Positions 34,480 through 43,819 of a DNA stretch of 56,623 nt are shown piece after piece. This DNA is from Bacteroidota bacterium (GTDB lineage Bacteria > Bacteroidota > Ignavibacteria > Ignavibacteriales > Melioribacteraceae). The stretch spans positions 1-56,623 of the forward strand of contig JAKAKD010000101.1 in assembly GCA_021824635.1 (NCBI GenBank). Reading direction: 5' to 3'. Both the position numbers and the translations under genes were made by a program. Below the pieces are notes generated by a model that saw nothing but the letters and a program-made list of their open reading frames with translations, did not search any database and was not told the DNA's origin. Positions within the stretch are counted from its first letter, which is position 1; the number at the start of each line of letters is the position of its first letter.

Positions 34480-36520
34480 TTGTTACCTCTAACTTTCCTA
34501 AAAATTCTAATTCAATATTTGCCGGTAATTCCGAATATGATAAAACCGCCAATTCCGGAAAACTGCTGCTTACCAATCGGTAGAAATATGGACGGATAGT
34601 TGCCGAAGTGATAAGTATTGGCAAGTAGCCGAGTTTGTTAAAATTTTCAATCATCATTTGAATCTGTAAATTGAGTTCCCGCAGCACCATTGGATTTAGT
34701 CCTAATGTAACAATGCTATCCTTTTGAGCTTGCAGCGACTTGGTTATTGCGGCTTCTAAATTTTCGCTCAGCGCGCTGGCATGTATAATCCCATTTGAAT
34801 CTTTATAAAGCGTAGCAATAGTTCCGCCAATTGTGTGGCGGACATATTCGGTAAGCACATCAACATTTTTAGTTGTCTTCGAGTAATCAATCAACGCTTC
34901 AAGAATCTGAACGAAATCTTTGATTGGAATATTTTCTTTTAAAAGATTCTGCAAAACTTTTTGAATTGTGCCGAGATTTAAAACTTCCGGATTGATTTCG
35001 TCAACGACAGCAGAATAATCTTTCTTTATATTTTCCAGAAGCTGTTTAACTTCCTGGCGCGAAAGTATTTTGTCAAAATTTTTCTTCAGCACTTCCTGAA
35101 GATGAGTAGATAAAACAGAGATGCAATCAACAACAGTGTATCCGAGCATTTCCGATTTTTCTTTCTCTTCATTTGTAATCCAAAAACTTTGCAGACCAAA
35201 TGCCGGGTCTGTTGTAGGCATTCCGCTTAAAGTTTCTTCAATGCTGCCCGGATTCATGGCAAGAAGTCTGTCCGGGTAAACTTCGTAATTGGAAACGATA
35301 TTTCCCTTTATTTTTATAATGTATTCATTAGGCGCAAGTTGAAGATTATCCCGCACTCTAACCGGCGGAATTAAAACTCCATATTCGAGGGCAATTAATT
35401 TTCTTGTTGAAGAAATCTTTTGGAATAAATTACCGCCCTGCTTTTCATCAACAAGACTTATCAATCCGTATCCAATTTCAATTTCAATCGGGTCAACTTG
35501 TAAATACTGCTCAATTTTTTCTTCTGCAGGTTCCGCAACCAAAACTTCTTCTTCTATATTACTAACCGAAATAGTGGTTTTATTTTTCTTAGAAACATAA
35601 GATGTTGTTCCCAGAATTATACTTACCATTAAAAAAGGAATAGCCGGCATTCCGGGAATCAAAGCAAATAAAAAGATTGCTCCGCTTACTATGGCAAGCA
35701 CTCTGGGGTTTGAGAAGAGCTGCGTCTTCATTTGAAAATCTAACGCTGTACCCGCGGCACTTCGTGTTACAACAAGTCCGGCAGCGGTAGATATAATCAA
35801 TGCCGGAATTTGTGAGACAAGTCCATCACCGATTGTTAGGATTGTATATGTTTGAAGCGCGTCTTGAAACGATAAACCTTTTTGAGCAACACCAATTATA
35901 AAACCGCCGAGAATATTTACAGTATTAATTATTAATCCCGCTATAGCATCGCCTTTTACAAATTTGCTGGCTCCATCCATTGCGCCGTAGAATTCAGCTT
36001 CACGGCTAATATTTTCTCTTCTTTTTCTTGCTTCACTTTCAGTAACCAAACCGGTATTCAAATCAGCATCAATTGCCATTTGCTTGCCAGGCATAGCATC
36101 GAGTGTGAAGCGCGCTGCAACCTCAGAAATTCTTCCGGATCCTTTTACAATTACAATAAACTGAATAACAACAAGTATTATAAAAACGATGAATCCAACG
36201 ACATAATTTCCTCCAACCACAAATGAACCGAACGATTCAATTACTCTTCCCGCATAACCTTCAATTAAAACCAATCGTGTTGAACTGATATTCAATCCAA
36301 GGCGAAACAATGTTGTTACCAACAACAAACCCGGAAACACAGAAATATCCAACGGCGATTGAATGTAAAGAGAAACGATTAAGATCAAAATCGAAAGTGT
36401 TATATTCAGTGCGAACAGAAAATCAAGTATAGTGGGCGGCAGCGGAATGAGCATCAAACCGAGCATCATTATTAAACCGAACGCTAGAAAGATATCGCTA
36501 TTTTTGCCGAAGGTTTTCAT
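34469..36520 (-). CDS. flhA: Export gate protein FlhA
   Basis: 683 residues, family-typical. N-terminal half has about eight membrane helices (FLAFGLIMMLGLMLIPLPPT, ALNITLSILILIVSLYI), with the conserved FHIPEP loop region around RFTLDAMPGKQMAIDADLN, and the C-terminal half is the cytoplasmic nonamer ring. Central energy-transducing gate of the flagellar type III system. 4 bp after flhB. Confidence -1.
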   Translation of the reverse strand: MKTFGKNSDIFLAFGLIMMLGLMLIPLPPTILDFLFALNITLSILILIVSLYIQSPLDISVFPGLLLVTTLFRLGLNISSTRLVLIEGYAGRVIESFGSFVVGGNYVVGFIVFIILVVIQFIVIVKGSGRISEVAARFTLDAMPGKQMAIDADLNTGLVTESEARKRRENISREAEFYGAMDGASKFVKGDAIAGLIINTVNILGGFIIGVAQKGLSFQDALQTYTILTIGDGLVSQIPALIISTAAGLVVTRSAAGTALDFQMKTQLFSNPRVLAIVSGAIFLFALIPGMPAIPFLMVSIILGTTSYVSKKNKTTISVSNIEEEVLVAEPAEEKIEQYLQVDPIEIEIGYGLISLVDEKQGGNLFQKISSTRKLIALEYGVLIPPVRVRDNLQLAPNEYIIKIKGNIVSNYEVYPDRLLAMNPGSIEETLSGMPTTDPAFGLQSFWITNEEKEKSEMLGYTVVDCISVLSTHLQEVLKKNFDKILSRQEVKQLLENIKKDYSAVVDEINPEVLNLGTIQKVLQNLLKENIPIKDFVQILEALIDYSKTTKNVDVLTEYVRHTIGGTIATLYKDSNGIIHASALSENLEAAITKSLQAQKDSIVTLGLNPMVLRELNLQIQMMIENFNKLGYLPILITSATIRPYFYRLVSSSFPELAVLSYSELPANIELEFLGKLEVTNAN

Positions 36521-36524
36521 CCGG

Positions 36525-37610
36525 TTATATTATACTCCTTTTCTTTTTCATTTTTTTCATTTGGAAAATGTATGCAAGAATTTGCGCTACGGCTTTAAAT
36601 AATTTTGTTGGTATTTCATCTCCTACTTCCGCCGATTTGTAAAGTGCACGTGCAAGTTCTCTATCCTCATAAAGAGGAACATTATGTTCGACTGCAATTT
36701 TTTTGATTCGCTGAGCTACTTCGTCCATTCCCTTCGCAACTATTTTGGGAGCGTTGTCTTTGTTTATTTCATATTTAATTGCAATAGCAAAGTGAGTAGG
36801 GTTTGTTACAACAACATCTGCCGTTGGAACATCATTCATCATTCTCTTACGCGCCATAGTTAACATTTGTTTGCGTATTCTCGATTTAATATGTGGATCG
36901 CCCTCGCTCTGTTTCATCTCTTCTTTTACTTCTTCCTTAGACATCATCATATCTTTCTTGAATTTGAATTTCTGAAATACAAAATCAATAGCAGCGAGAG
37001 CGGCAAAGAATAGAACGATTTTCCAGATCATCGAGAATGCGGAATCCAGCATGAACTTTAATGTTTCTTCTATACTAAGTTGAATTAGAAGAGTTGTATC
37101 CTGAATTAATTTTGAAATAATGAAGTAGGTGAATAACCCTATTACAAATAATTTTACAAGCGACTTTGCAACTTCAATGATTGAGTGTGATGAAAATAAA
37201 ATTCTTTTAATTCCCGCAAATGGGTTAAAGCGTTCAATCTTAGGCATGAAAACGCTTGTCTTGAACTTGAACCCTACTTGTGCAATGTTACTGACGAATG
37301 AAGCAAAAATAATCCCCAACATAACAGGGGCAATAAGCGTAATAAAAAAAATGACCCATTTGATCATATAGGTCTGAACGATTGTCTTATTAATCTCAAA
37401 TTTCTCTAGTGACCCTAATGTCTCAATCGTAAAGTCGGAAATTTTTTCGCCGAGAAATCCTTTGGTGAGATAAATTAATATTAATCCTGTGCCAAAAACA
37501 GCAAGTGAATTTATTTCTCTACTACTGGCAACCTGCCCTTTATCCCTGGCATCTGATAATTTCTTGCCGGTCGGTTGTTCGGATTTTTCCTGTCCGTCAT
37601 TCTCAGCCAT
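36525..37610 (-). CDS. flhB: Export switch protein FlhB
   Basis: 361 residues. N-terminal QEKSEQPTGKKLSDARDKGQ, four membrane helices in the first 210 residues, and the autocleavage motif NPTH within ADVVVTNPTHFAIAIKY. It switches export from hook to filament substrates with FliK. 2 bp after fliR. Complete, nothing missing. Confidence -1.
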   Translation of the reverse strand: MAENDGQEKSEQPTGKKLSDARDKGQVASSREINSLAVFGTGLILIYLTKGFLGEKISDFTIETLGSLEKFEINKTIVQTYMIKWVIFFITLIAPVMLGIIFASFVSNIAQVGFKFKTSVFMPKIERFNPFAGIKRILFSSHSIIEVAKSLVKLFVIGLFTYFIISKLIQDTTLLIQLSIEETLKFMLDSAFSMIWKIVLFFAALAAIDFVFQKFKFKKDMMMSKEEVKEEMKQSEGDPHIKSRIRKQMLTMARKRMMNDVPTADVVVTNPTHFAIAIKYEINKDNAPKIVAKGMDEVAQRIKKIAVEHNVPLYEDRELARALYKSAEVGDEIPTKLFKAVAQILAYIFQMKKMKKKRSII

Positions 37611-37612
37611 TA

Positions 37613-38389
37613 TCAGACACCCATCGTTTTAATAATATCTGTGAGTTGTGATTCATAATTCTGGAGTAAATTTTTAATAACAAAAACATAAATCGGCGCA
37701 AGTGAAGAAAGGAAAACAAACCCCAAAGCAAGCTTAGCAGGTTGCGTAACGAAAAAAACTTGAATATTTGGAATAACACGCGAAATAATTCCCTCTGCAA
37801 TGTGGACTAAAAAAAACGAAACAATTACCGGCGAGGCAATTTTTATTGCAATTGTAAAAACAGCAAATGAATATTTTACAATCATTTGAACAACTGGCGC
37901 AGTCAACGTATTCCTATAAATCGGTATTACATTGAATGAAGCGACAACTGCGCTAATTATGTAATGATGTCCGTTGATAAGAATAAAAATCATCATAGAG
38001 ATATAAAAAATAACTTCTCCAACCACATTATTATTTGTTTCCTGTAATGGATTCATAACTTCAGCCATCATTAATCCCATATCATAGCCTATTAAATGAC
38101 CGGCAAAAGAAATTCCATAAAAAATAAAATTTAGCATAAAGCCCATAATAATTCCGGTTACAATTTCTTTTGCCGCACTAAGAGCAAGCGAGATAAGGTT
38201 TATATCAACAACAATCGTGCTTTTATCAATAGTTAGAAAAACCATGTAAGCAATAACCATTGCCAGAAATATTTTGGCAATCATTGGAAAAGCATTATGA
38301 CCCAGCACCGGCGCCGTAACAATCATCGAAATGATGCGTAAAAAAATGAGCAGAACTATTACAAAATCGCCAATTAAAATTTCTGTCAT
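37613..38389 (-). CDS. fliR: Export gate protein FliR
   Basis: 258 residues, six to eight hydrophobic segments (VIVLLIFLRIISMIVTAPVL, GYDMGLMMAEVMNP is a family phrase). Part of the FliPQR core of the export gate in the MS ring. ATGA overlap with fliQ. Confidence -1.
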   Translation of the reverse strand: MTEILIGDFVIVLLIFLRIISMIVTAPVLGHNAFPMIAKIFLAMVIAYMVFLTIDKSTIVVDINLISLALSAAKEIVTGIIMGFMLNFIFYGISFAGHLIGYDMGLMMAEVMNPLQETNNNVVGEVIFYISMMIFILINGHHYIISAVVASFNVIPIYRNTLTAPVVQMIVKYSFAVFTIAIKIASPVIVSFFLVHIAEGIISRVIPNIQVFFVTQPAKLALGFVFLSSLAPIYVFVIKNLLQNYESQLTDIIKTMGV

Positions 38390-38655
38390 CGCAACACATG
38401 TTGAAACATTGTGAACATTTTTATTGTTATAGCAACCATTTTGTCAATCATCCAAGGCAGCATAAAAATTATTACCAGGACCGCGGCAATCAATTTAGGA
38501 ACAAAGGTTAAAGTCATTTCTTGTATTGAAGTTGCCGCTTGGAAAACTGAAATAAAAATTCCGACCACAAGAGAAACGCCGAGCACCGGCAGAAGGATTA
38601 AGAAGGTCGTCCAGAAAACTTCCGTTAAGACTTCAATGATAAGTTCTTCCGTCAT
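38386..38655 (-). CDS. fliQ: Export gate protein FliQ
   Basis: 89 residues with two membrane helices (FWTTFLILLPVLGVSLVVGI, ISVFQAATSIQEMTLTFVPK signature, then VLVIIFMLPWMID). Exact family length. Directly adjacent to fliP and overlapping fliR. Confidence -1.
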   Translation of the reverse strand: MTEELIIEVLTEVFWTTFLILLPVLGVSLVVGIFISVFQAATSIQEMTLTFVPKLIAAVLVIIFMLPWMIDKMVAITIKMFTMFQHVLR

Positions 38656-39420
38656 TTATGCAAAGCTCCTTACAAGAGATCCAATTATTAAATTCCAGCC
38701 GTCAACAAGAATAAACAACAATATCTTGAATGGAAGAGAAATCATCATTGGAGGCATCATCATCATACCCATAGACATAAGAATACTGGAGATAATCATA
38801 TCTACCATTATGAACGGAATAAAAAGGAAAAATCCCATTATAAATCCTGCACGCAGTTCGCTAAGAACAAAAGAAGGAATTAATATAATTGTCGAAACTT
38901 CATTCCTGTTTGCAGGTCTTGGTTGATTTGATAAACCAATAAATAGTTCCAGGTCTTCGTCTCGTGTCTGTTTGAACATAAACTGTCTTATTGGTTCAAT
39001 TCCTTTGTTATAGGCATCTTCCACATTAATTTTATTTGCCATTAACGGTTTGAGTGCTTCTTCGTTAACTTTATTCCATGTGGGCGCCATAATAAAAAAA
39101 GTAATAAAGAGCGCAACTCCAGCCAGGAGTTGAGACGGTGGCATCTGCTGCGTCCCGAGTGCGCTCTTCAAAAAATGCAATACAATTATGATTCTCAAAT
39201 ATGCGGTTGTCATTATAACAATAGATGGCGCAAGAGAGAGAACGGTCATCAACAAAAGAATTTGAAGCGTTACCGAGACATCGTTACCGTTTTGCGCCGT
39301 GCCGATATCTAAATTTATTTTAGGGAACGGAATTGAAACCGATTTCTGTTGTGCAAAAGAATCTGCGGTAAAGAAGATAAATAGCGCCGCGATAATTACG
39401 AGGAATAATTTCTTGTTCAT
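38656..39420 (-). CDS. fliP: Export gate protein FliP
   Basis: 254 residues. Cleavable-type signal (NKKLFLVIIAALFIFFTADS) followed by conserved TAYLRIIIVLHFLKSALGTQ, QMPPSQLLAGVALFITFFIM and C-terminal MGMMMMPPMMISLPFKI. The main pore subunit of the FliPQR complex. Start overlaps fliO by 4 bases. Confidence -1.
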   Translation of the reverse strand: MNKKLFLVIIAALFIFFTADSFAQQKSVSIPFPKINLDIGTAQNGNDVSVTLQILLLMTVLSLAPSIVIMTTAYLRIIIVLHFLKSALGTQQMPPSQLLAGVALFITFFIMAPTWNKVNEEALKPLMANKINVEDAYNKGIEPIRQFMFKQTRDEDLELFIGLSNQPRPANRNEVSTIILIPSFVLSELRAGFIMGFFLFIPFIMVDMIISSILMSMGMMMMPPMMISLPFKILLFILVDGWNLIIGSLVRSFA

Positions 39421-39758
39421 CTTATTCCTAAATTCTGCTTGAAGATATCTACGAAATTCGGTTTGTTCTCTTTTGCTAAACTTTCCGAATCCTGGAACGA
39501 ATTATAATCCAGTTCTTTCAACAATGTGATGTTGTTTTCGCTTATGCCTAGAACAAGAAGTTTATCCTGAACACGGATAAGAGACAAATATTTTTTTGGA
39601 AGGATTAATTGGTTATATATCACATCAACATTCACAGAGCGCTGTTTCTTGCCACTAAGTGAGAAAGAGTATTTTCTAACAAGAATCAAAACTCCAAAAA
39701 GTAATCCTAAAATTAAAACCAGAGGAATGAATGATTTTATAATATCCAAGAATGTCAT
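39417..39758 (-). CDS. fliO: FliO-like export gate assembly protein
   Basis: 113 residues with one membrane helix (FIPLVLILGLLFGVLILV) and a short cytoplasmic beta-rich part (KYLSLIRVQDKLLVLGISEN), the FliO layout. Sequence identity in this family is poor; the position between fliN and fliP decides the call. FliO helps assemble FliP rings. TGATG junction with fliN. Confidence -1.
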   Translation of the reverse strand: MTFLDIIKSFIPLVLILGLLFGVLILVRKYSFSLSGKKQRSVNVDVIYNQLILPKKYLSLIRVQDKLLVLGISENNITLLKELDYNSFQDSESLAKENKPNFVDIFKQNLGIR

Positions 39759-40144
39759 CAGTTGATATCCTTTATTCTATTTGCCGGGTCAACAAGACTT
39801 GTAATTCTTATACCGAAATGCTTATCAATTACCACAACTTCACCTTCCGCAATTTTTTTGTTGTTCACAAAAACATCCACCGGTTCACTTGCAAGTTTGT
39901 CAAGTTCAATTACATAACCACGCTCAAGTTCAAGAATATCTTTGATTTGCATCTGCGTTCTGCCGAGTTCAATGTAGATATTCATCGGCAGATCTTTTAG
40001 GAAGTGCAATTTTTCATTAGAGCCGCCGCTTGTTCTTGTTGAGTCGTCAAACTCTTCGAACTGAGCTAAAGAACTGCTTACAGCACTGTCTTTTTGATCT
40101 TGAGTGTTAGATGGTTCTATAATTTCGTTTGTATCGTTATCCAT
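39758..40144 (-). CDS. fliN: Switch protein FliN
   Basis: 128 residues from the ATG at 40144, which has a GAGGA site; an earlier start at 40174 lies inside fliM. The C-terminal SpoA domain is clear: LKDLPMNIYIELGRTQMQIK, LERGYVIELDKLASEPVDVF, VVVIDKHFGIRITSLV. The N-terminal 50 residues are acidic and disordered. C-ring component binding FliH and FliM; a short 7-bp gap separates it from fliM. Confidence -1.
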   Translation of the reverse strand: MDNDTNEIIEPSNTQDQKDSAVSSSLAQFEEFDDSTRTSGGSNEKLHFLKDLPMNIYIELGRTQMQIKDILELERGYVIELDKLASEPVDVFVNNKKIAEGEVVVIDKHFGIRITSLVDPANRIKDIN

Positions 40145-40151
40145 AAATTCC

Positions 40152-41138
40152 TCAGAAAGGTTTTGGTTCATCAATTACTTTTTGCGTTACTTTTATTGCT
40201 TTATGATTATTAACAGAGCCGATTCTTCCGGAAAATAAAATTTGGCTTCCTGTCCTAACTTTTTGATCATCACTAATTTTTGTTTCTAGGCGGACAATAT
40301 CTCCGACTTCCATTTCGAACAATTCTTTTATTGAAAGTTTTGAAATCCCTAATTCGACTCTGATAGGCACTAATGTGCTTGAAAGATGATTGGCTAAAAC
40401 TTCTTTTGCTGTAATTCCGTAATATTTAGTAGCTCTAATTGAAGAAAGTTTTTGCGCAGATAATTTTGCTAGGATGTTATCAAAAGCAAAAGTTGCAAAA
40501 CAGATATTCATCAAATATGATTGCTCTCCGATTAATATTTCGAACGAAATCAGCAATACAGATTCGCTTTGAGATGTTATCTGGGCAAAATCAATATCCG
40601 GTTCAAAACGCTCAAGATTAAATTCAAAATTGTCAACCGTTTGCCACGATTTGCGTAAGTCCTGCATAACTCTTTCGGCAACCACACGGAGAACTCTTTG
40701 TTCGATTGGAGTGATTACTTTGGTTTGCTTTGTTCCAAGTCCGTTTCCACCTAAAAGTTTATCAACAAGCGATAAAGCCAAATCATTATTCAATTCAAGA
40801 ATACCTCTAACGTCTGTGTCTTTAATATCGAAAGTGAAAAGACATGCCGGATTAGCGACCGATAGTATATACTCCGAATAATAAATTTGATCTACCGATG
40901 TTACATTAATATTTACAACCGTCTGGAGTTTTGTTACAAGAAAACCGCTGAAGCTTTCCGCAAAATTTTCAAAAATGCTTCTTAGAATTCTAAGCTGATT
41001 TTTAGAAATTCTGTTCGGCAGACGAAAATCGAAAAGCACCGCTTCTTTTTCGTGGTTGGTCTCAACCTTCTGCTCTGTACCGCTCTTAATATTATTAAGA
41101 AGCTGGTCAATCTCTTGTTGTGATAATATTTCAGGCAT
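40152..41138 (-). CDS. fliM: Switch protein FliM
   Basis: 328 residues. N-terminal ILSQQEIDQLLNNIKSG contains the FliM CheY-binding-like segment, then the CheC-like middle domain (VTSVDQIYYSEYILSVANP, ALSLVDKLLGGNG) and C-terminal SpoA domain (KLSIKELFEMEVGDIVRLE). FliM receives CheY-P and links FliG to FliN. Single-base gap to fliL. Confidence -1.
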   Translation of the reverse strand: MPEILSQQEIDQLLNNIKSGTEQKVETNHEKEAVLFDFRLPNRISKNQLRILRSIFENFAESFSGFLVTKLQTVVNINVTSVDQIYYSEYILSVANPACLFTFDIKDTDVRGILELNNDLALSLVDKLLGGNGLGTKQTKVITPIEQRVLRVVAERVMQDLRKSWQTVDNFEFNLERFEPDIDFAQITSQSESVLLISFEILIGEQSYLMNICFATFAFDNILAKLSAQKLSSIRATKYYGITAKEVLANHLSSTLVPIRVELGISKLSIKELFEMEVGDIVRLETKISDDQKVRTGSQILFSGRIGSVNNHKAIKVTQKVIDEPKPF

Positions 41139-41139
41139 A

Positions 41140-41697
41140 TTATTGTAAGATGTATTTACTGAAATAAATTGTGTTTATTTTCACGCTTGGCATTACCTGT
41201 GCAAGTCGCTTAATAATTTCTGTTCTAAGCGTATCGCGGTATGAAATGTTGCCCAACTGCGACATCTCTTTACTGCTCATAACAGATATAACCGCATCTT
41301 TAAGAAGAACTTCTTTTGCTTTCAGTTCTTGATTGTCTTTCTCTGAAGGAACATCGAATCCTAGAGATGATAAGAGATATCTTTTGCCGTCTGTCTTTGC
41401 CGGATTAACAAGAATCTCTTCAACCATATAAACAAATTTTCCAAGCTCTTTGCTGTTTGCCTGTGGCGGAGCTGCTTCCTTTTTTGTTTCTGATGATGCA
41501 GGCTCTGCCGCAGAATGATTCATTTGAACTCTGTTCAGCAAAAAGTTTGCGGTTATAAAATAGACAGCTATAAGCTGTACGATGAAGATTGGAATCCCAA
41601 ACAGTAAAATTTTAAGATTCAATCCCTTCTTTTCTTTCGGTTGAACTGCTGTTTCGTCAACCTTGGTTTCTTTTATTTCTTCTTTTGTCTGTTCCAT
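41140..41697 (-). CDS. fliL: FliL stator-associated membrane protein
   Basis: 185 residues. Lys/Glu-rich cytoplasmic N-terminus, one membrane helix (LKILLFGIPIFIVQLIAVYF, about 30-50), then the periplasmic FliL domain (YMVEEILVNPAKTDGKRYLL, SLGFDV, ISYRDTLRTEIIKRL, KINTIYFSKYILQ). It supports stator function. First gene after the 297-bp gap; no good ribosome site is visible before the ATG. Confidence -1.
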   Translation of the reverse strand: MEQTKEEIKETKVDETAVQPKEKKGLNLKILLFGIPIFIVQLIAVYFITANFLLNRVQMNHSAAEPASSETKKEAAPPQANSKELGKFVYMVEEILVNPAKTDGKRYLLSSLGFDVPSEKDNQELKAKEVLLKDAVISVMSSKEMSQLGNISYRDTLRTEIIKRLAQVMPSVKINTIYFSKYILQ

Positions 41698-41764
41698 AGT
41701 GCTGAATAAATTTCAATTGCTGTGCCATTGAAATTTCGTTCAGAAACACTGTTTGATGAGGCAT

Positions 41765-41791
41765 CGAAAGTCATCTTTGGCTAATATTCGT
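41765..41791 (-). repeat. Copy of a 27-bp motif shared with the flgB upstream region
   Basis: Minus-strand GAATATTAGCCA followed by a GACTTTC element 5 bases later (about 20 of 27 positions match 54901-54927). Both copies precede a gene that starts an operon-like block (fliL and flgB), about 70-80 bp from the ATG here. Possible operator for a shared regulator. Confidence -1.
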
Positions 41792-41881
41792 CAGTTGGAT
41801 TCATCCCGACAAAATTTACCGCTGATTAATGATTTGAAGTGAAATAAAGAACCAATGGTTACTTATTCAAATTTTCAAAAG

Positions 41882-41964
41882 AAATGGGGCTGAAGAAAAA
41901 GTAATTCTCCGTAGGAGTCGTACGGACAAAATTATCTGTATCCTAACTTTTTCCTCAGCCCATT
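41882..41964. terminator. 83-bp double inverted repeat, probable terminator after flgE
   Basis: Outer arms AAATGGGGCTGAAGAAAAAG (from 41882) and its near-complement ending about 41964 pair over about 20 bp with one bulge and one mismatch. Inside is a perfect TCCGTA/TACGGA stem (41908-41913 with 41921-41926). On the minus strand the outer stem ends in ATTTCTTTT, so it could be an intrinsic terminator for the flgE transcript. A MITE-like element is the alternative. Confidence -1.
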
Positions 41965-41994
41965 TTGTGATGTGTACAGTAAGGTGACAAAAAA

Positions 41995-43725
41995 TTATCT
42001 TACTAACTGTGTTATCTCTTGAAGCAATGCATCTGCTGTTGTAATTACGCGTGCATTTGCTTGAAATCCTCTTTGTGATACAATCATTTTTGTGAACTCT
42101 TCGGATAAATCTACGTTTGATTGCTCTAGAGCGCCGGATTGAACCGTAGTGTTTGTTTCTTCACCCAGACTTCCGATTCTTGGCTCGCCGCTGTTTGCAT
42201 ATGCTGTGTACATATTATCACCAACGCTAATTAAACCGTTTAGGTTGTTAAACGTTGCAACCAATATCTGAGCAAGACTCTTTGAACTACCATTAGAAAA
42301 GATACCAACAACATTTCCGTACTGATCAATATTCATGTTTGAAAGAGATGCAGATGGAGATCCGTTTTGTGATAATGCGCTTACAACTGAACTTGAGGAT
42401 GTCTGTGTAATACCGCCAAAACCGCTTCCAAAATCGAGATCAATCACTGTTGAATTTGCACCGCCTTTTGGTATGAATGTCATTTGCGGATTGTTGGGAG
42501 AAATATTTGCAGAATCTAAAGTACCGTCTGCGTTAAACAAAATTGTTCCGTTAGTTGATTCAGATTTACCCGATGCAGTGCTTGTTCCGGGAACTGATGC
42601 TGTCCATGTCCATGTGTTATCTGCAATCTTTGTGTATTTCAATGTTACCTGATGTGCTGTACCCAATGAATCGAATACGGTTACCGAGCCGCTTACCACG
42701 TTTGGAATTCTATTATTATCTGCCGAAACGCTAAGTGTAGCCGTACTTGAATTTGAAGTAACTGTTGTTGCATCGAATGTAAAATCAATATTATTTGCTG
42801 GAAGATTTATACGATTTGCGGTGCCGTCAAATTTTGCAAGTGATGCTGCATCAAGAGGAAAATTTCCGGTTCCGTCATCTTCAAATTTTAATCCCGCAAT
42901 AGTTCCGCTTGCGATTGAAGTACCTGCCGTATCTTTTAAATCATAGTTTAATGTATATGTATCGCTTGCCGGAACTGCTGGTGGACCAACTACCGCTGCT
43001 GCTGTAGCAGTTTTTGTATAAGTTATTGCAAGAGTATAAGGATCGCCATATTCGTTAAATACTGTAACGTTAGATGGAGGAGTGGTATCAATAGCCGGCG
43101 CTACAGCAGGAGCTACACTTATAGCTGACGAGTTTATATTTCCTCTTTGAGTAACAACTTGTGTTCTTGTTAATTCAGAATTACTTTTTAAGTTACCGCC
43201 CCATTTGATAGACGTAGTTGAAATTGCGGGCAGTTTTAAGTTTGTATCTATTACGATATCTTCCAAATTATTTCCAGGAGGAATTACGCCATCCGAATTT
43301 GCAACTTTGCCCTGAACAACCGCACCATTCTGAGGACTAACAAGTTTTCCTTTAGCATCAAAAACAAATGCGCCTGCTCTTGAAAAGAAAGTCTGTCCGT
43401 TACTTTTTTGAACAAACATACCCGGACCTTGCAAAGCAAGATCTGTAGTAATACCTGTTCTTTCGAATGTTCCTTGGTTCCAGTTACGGTCAATAGAATT
43501 AACTTTCATACCAAGACCAATTTGAAATGAGTTTGTACCGCCGGTTGTTTCAGTGGGATTTGTACCGGCTTTTACAAATTGATTAAAAGTATCGCTGAAT
43601 GTTACGCGCGATCCTTTGAAGCCGATTGTGTTTACGTTAGAAATATTGTTGCCGATTACGTCCATCATTGCCTGATGATTTTTTAAACCGGAAACGCCTG
43701 CGAAAAGAGATGTTAAGAGTGCCAT
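41995..43725 (-). CDS. flgE: Flagellar hook protein FlgE
   Basis: 576 residues, longer than Salmonella FlgE (403). Hook N-terminus FAGVSGLKNHQAMMDVIGNN with NVNTIGFKGSR, C-terminus SNVDLSEEFTKMIVSQRGFQ. The extra middle (about 170-430) is Thr/Ala/Ser-rich beta domain, including AAAVVGPPAVPASD, exposed on the hook surface. Assembled outside the cell under FlgD cap, length set by FliK. It is preceded by a 94-bp leader with a hairpin and a GGAGGT ribosome site. Confidence -1.
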   Translation of the reverse strand: MALLTSLFAGVSGLKNHQAMMDVIGNNISNVNTIGFKGSRVTFSDTFNQFVKAGTNPTETTGGTNSFQIGLGMKVNSIDRNWNQGTFERTGITTDLALQGPGMFVQKSNGQTFFSRAGAFVFDAKGKLVSPQNGAVVQGKVANSDGVIPPGNNLEDIVIDTNLKLPAISTTSIKWGGNLKSNSELTRTQVVTQRGNINSSAISVAPAVAPAIDTTPPSNVTVFNEYGDPYTLAITYTKTATAAAVVGPPAVPASDTYTLNYDLKDTAGTSIASGTIAGLKFEDDGTGNFPLDAASLAKFDGTANRINLPANNIDFTFDATTVTSNSSTATLSVSADNNRIPNVVSGSVTVFDSLGTAHQVTLKYTKIADNTWTWTASVPGTSTASGKSESTNGTILFNADGTLDSANISPNNPQMTFIPKGGANSTVIDLDFGSGFGGITQTSSSSVVSALSQNGSPSASLSNMNIDQYGNVVGIFSNGSSKSLAQILVATFNNLNGLISVGDNMYTAYANSGEPRIGSLGEETNTTVQSGALEQSNVDLSEEFTKMIVSQRGFQANARVITTADALLQEITQLVR

Positions 43726-43770
43726 TTGTAACCTCCATGATTTGATTCAGCCTCAGTCAGTCAGCCAAAT

Positions 43771-43800
43771 CTGAGAGCGTCCTTGGAAGGTCCCGCTCAG
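43771..43800 (-). promoter_or_regulatory. Hairpin in the flgE leader
   Basis: The 30-nt segment can fold with CTGAG/CTCAG ends, GAGCG/CGCTC, and an inner CCTT/AAGG stem. It is followed by CTGACTGACTGAGG repeats and the GGAGGT ribosome site. There is no T-run, so a processing or translation-control structure is more likely than a terminator. The leader covers 43726-43819. Confidence -1.
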
Positions 43801-43819
43801 TTTATAATAAGTTATTTAA

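Noticed and set aside
38411..38926. 171-codon open frame on the plus strand
   Set aside because: Antisense to fliQ and fliP; Ile/Thr-rich composition is the mirror of membrane helices.
41711..41726. TGGCACAGCAATTGAA as a sigma-54 promoter of fliL
   Set aside because: The -24 half is perfect, but the start point would fall about 4 nt before the ATG, leaving no room for a ribosome site.
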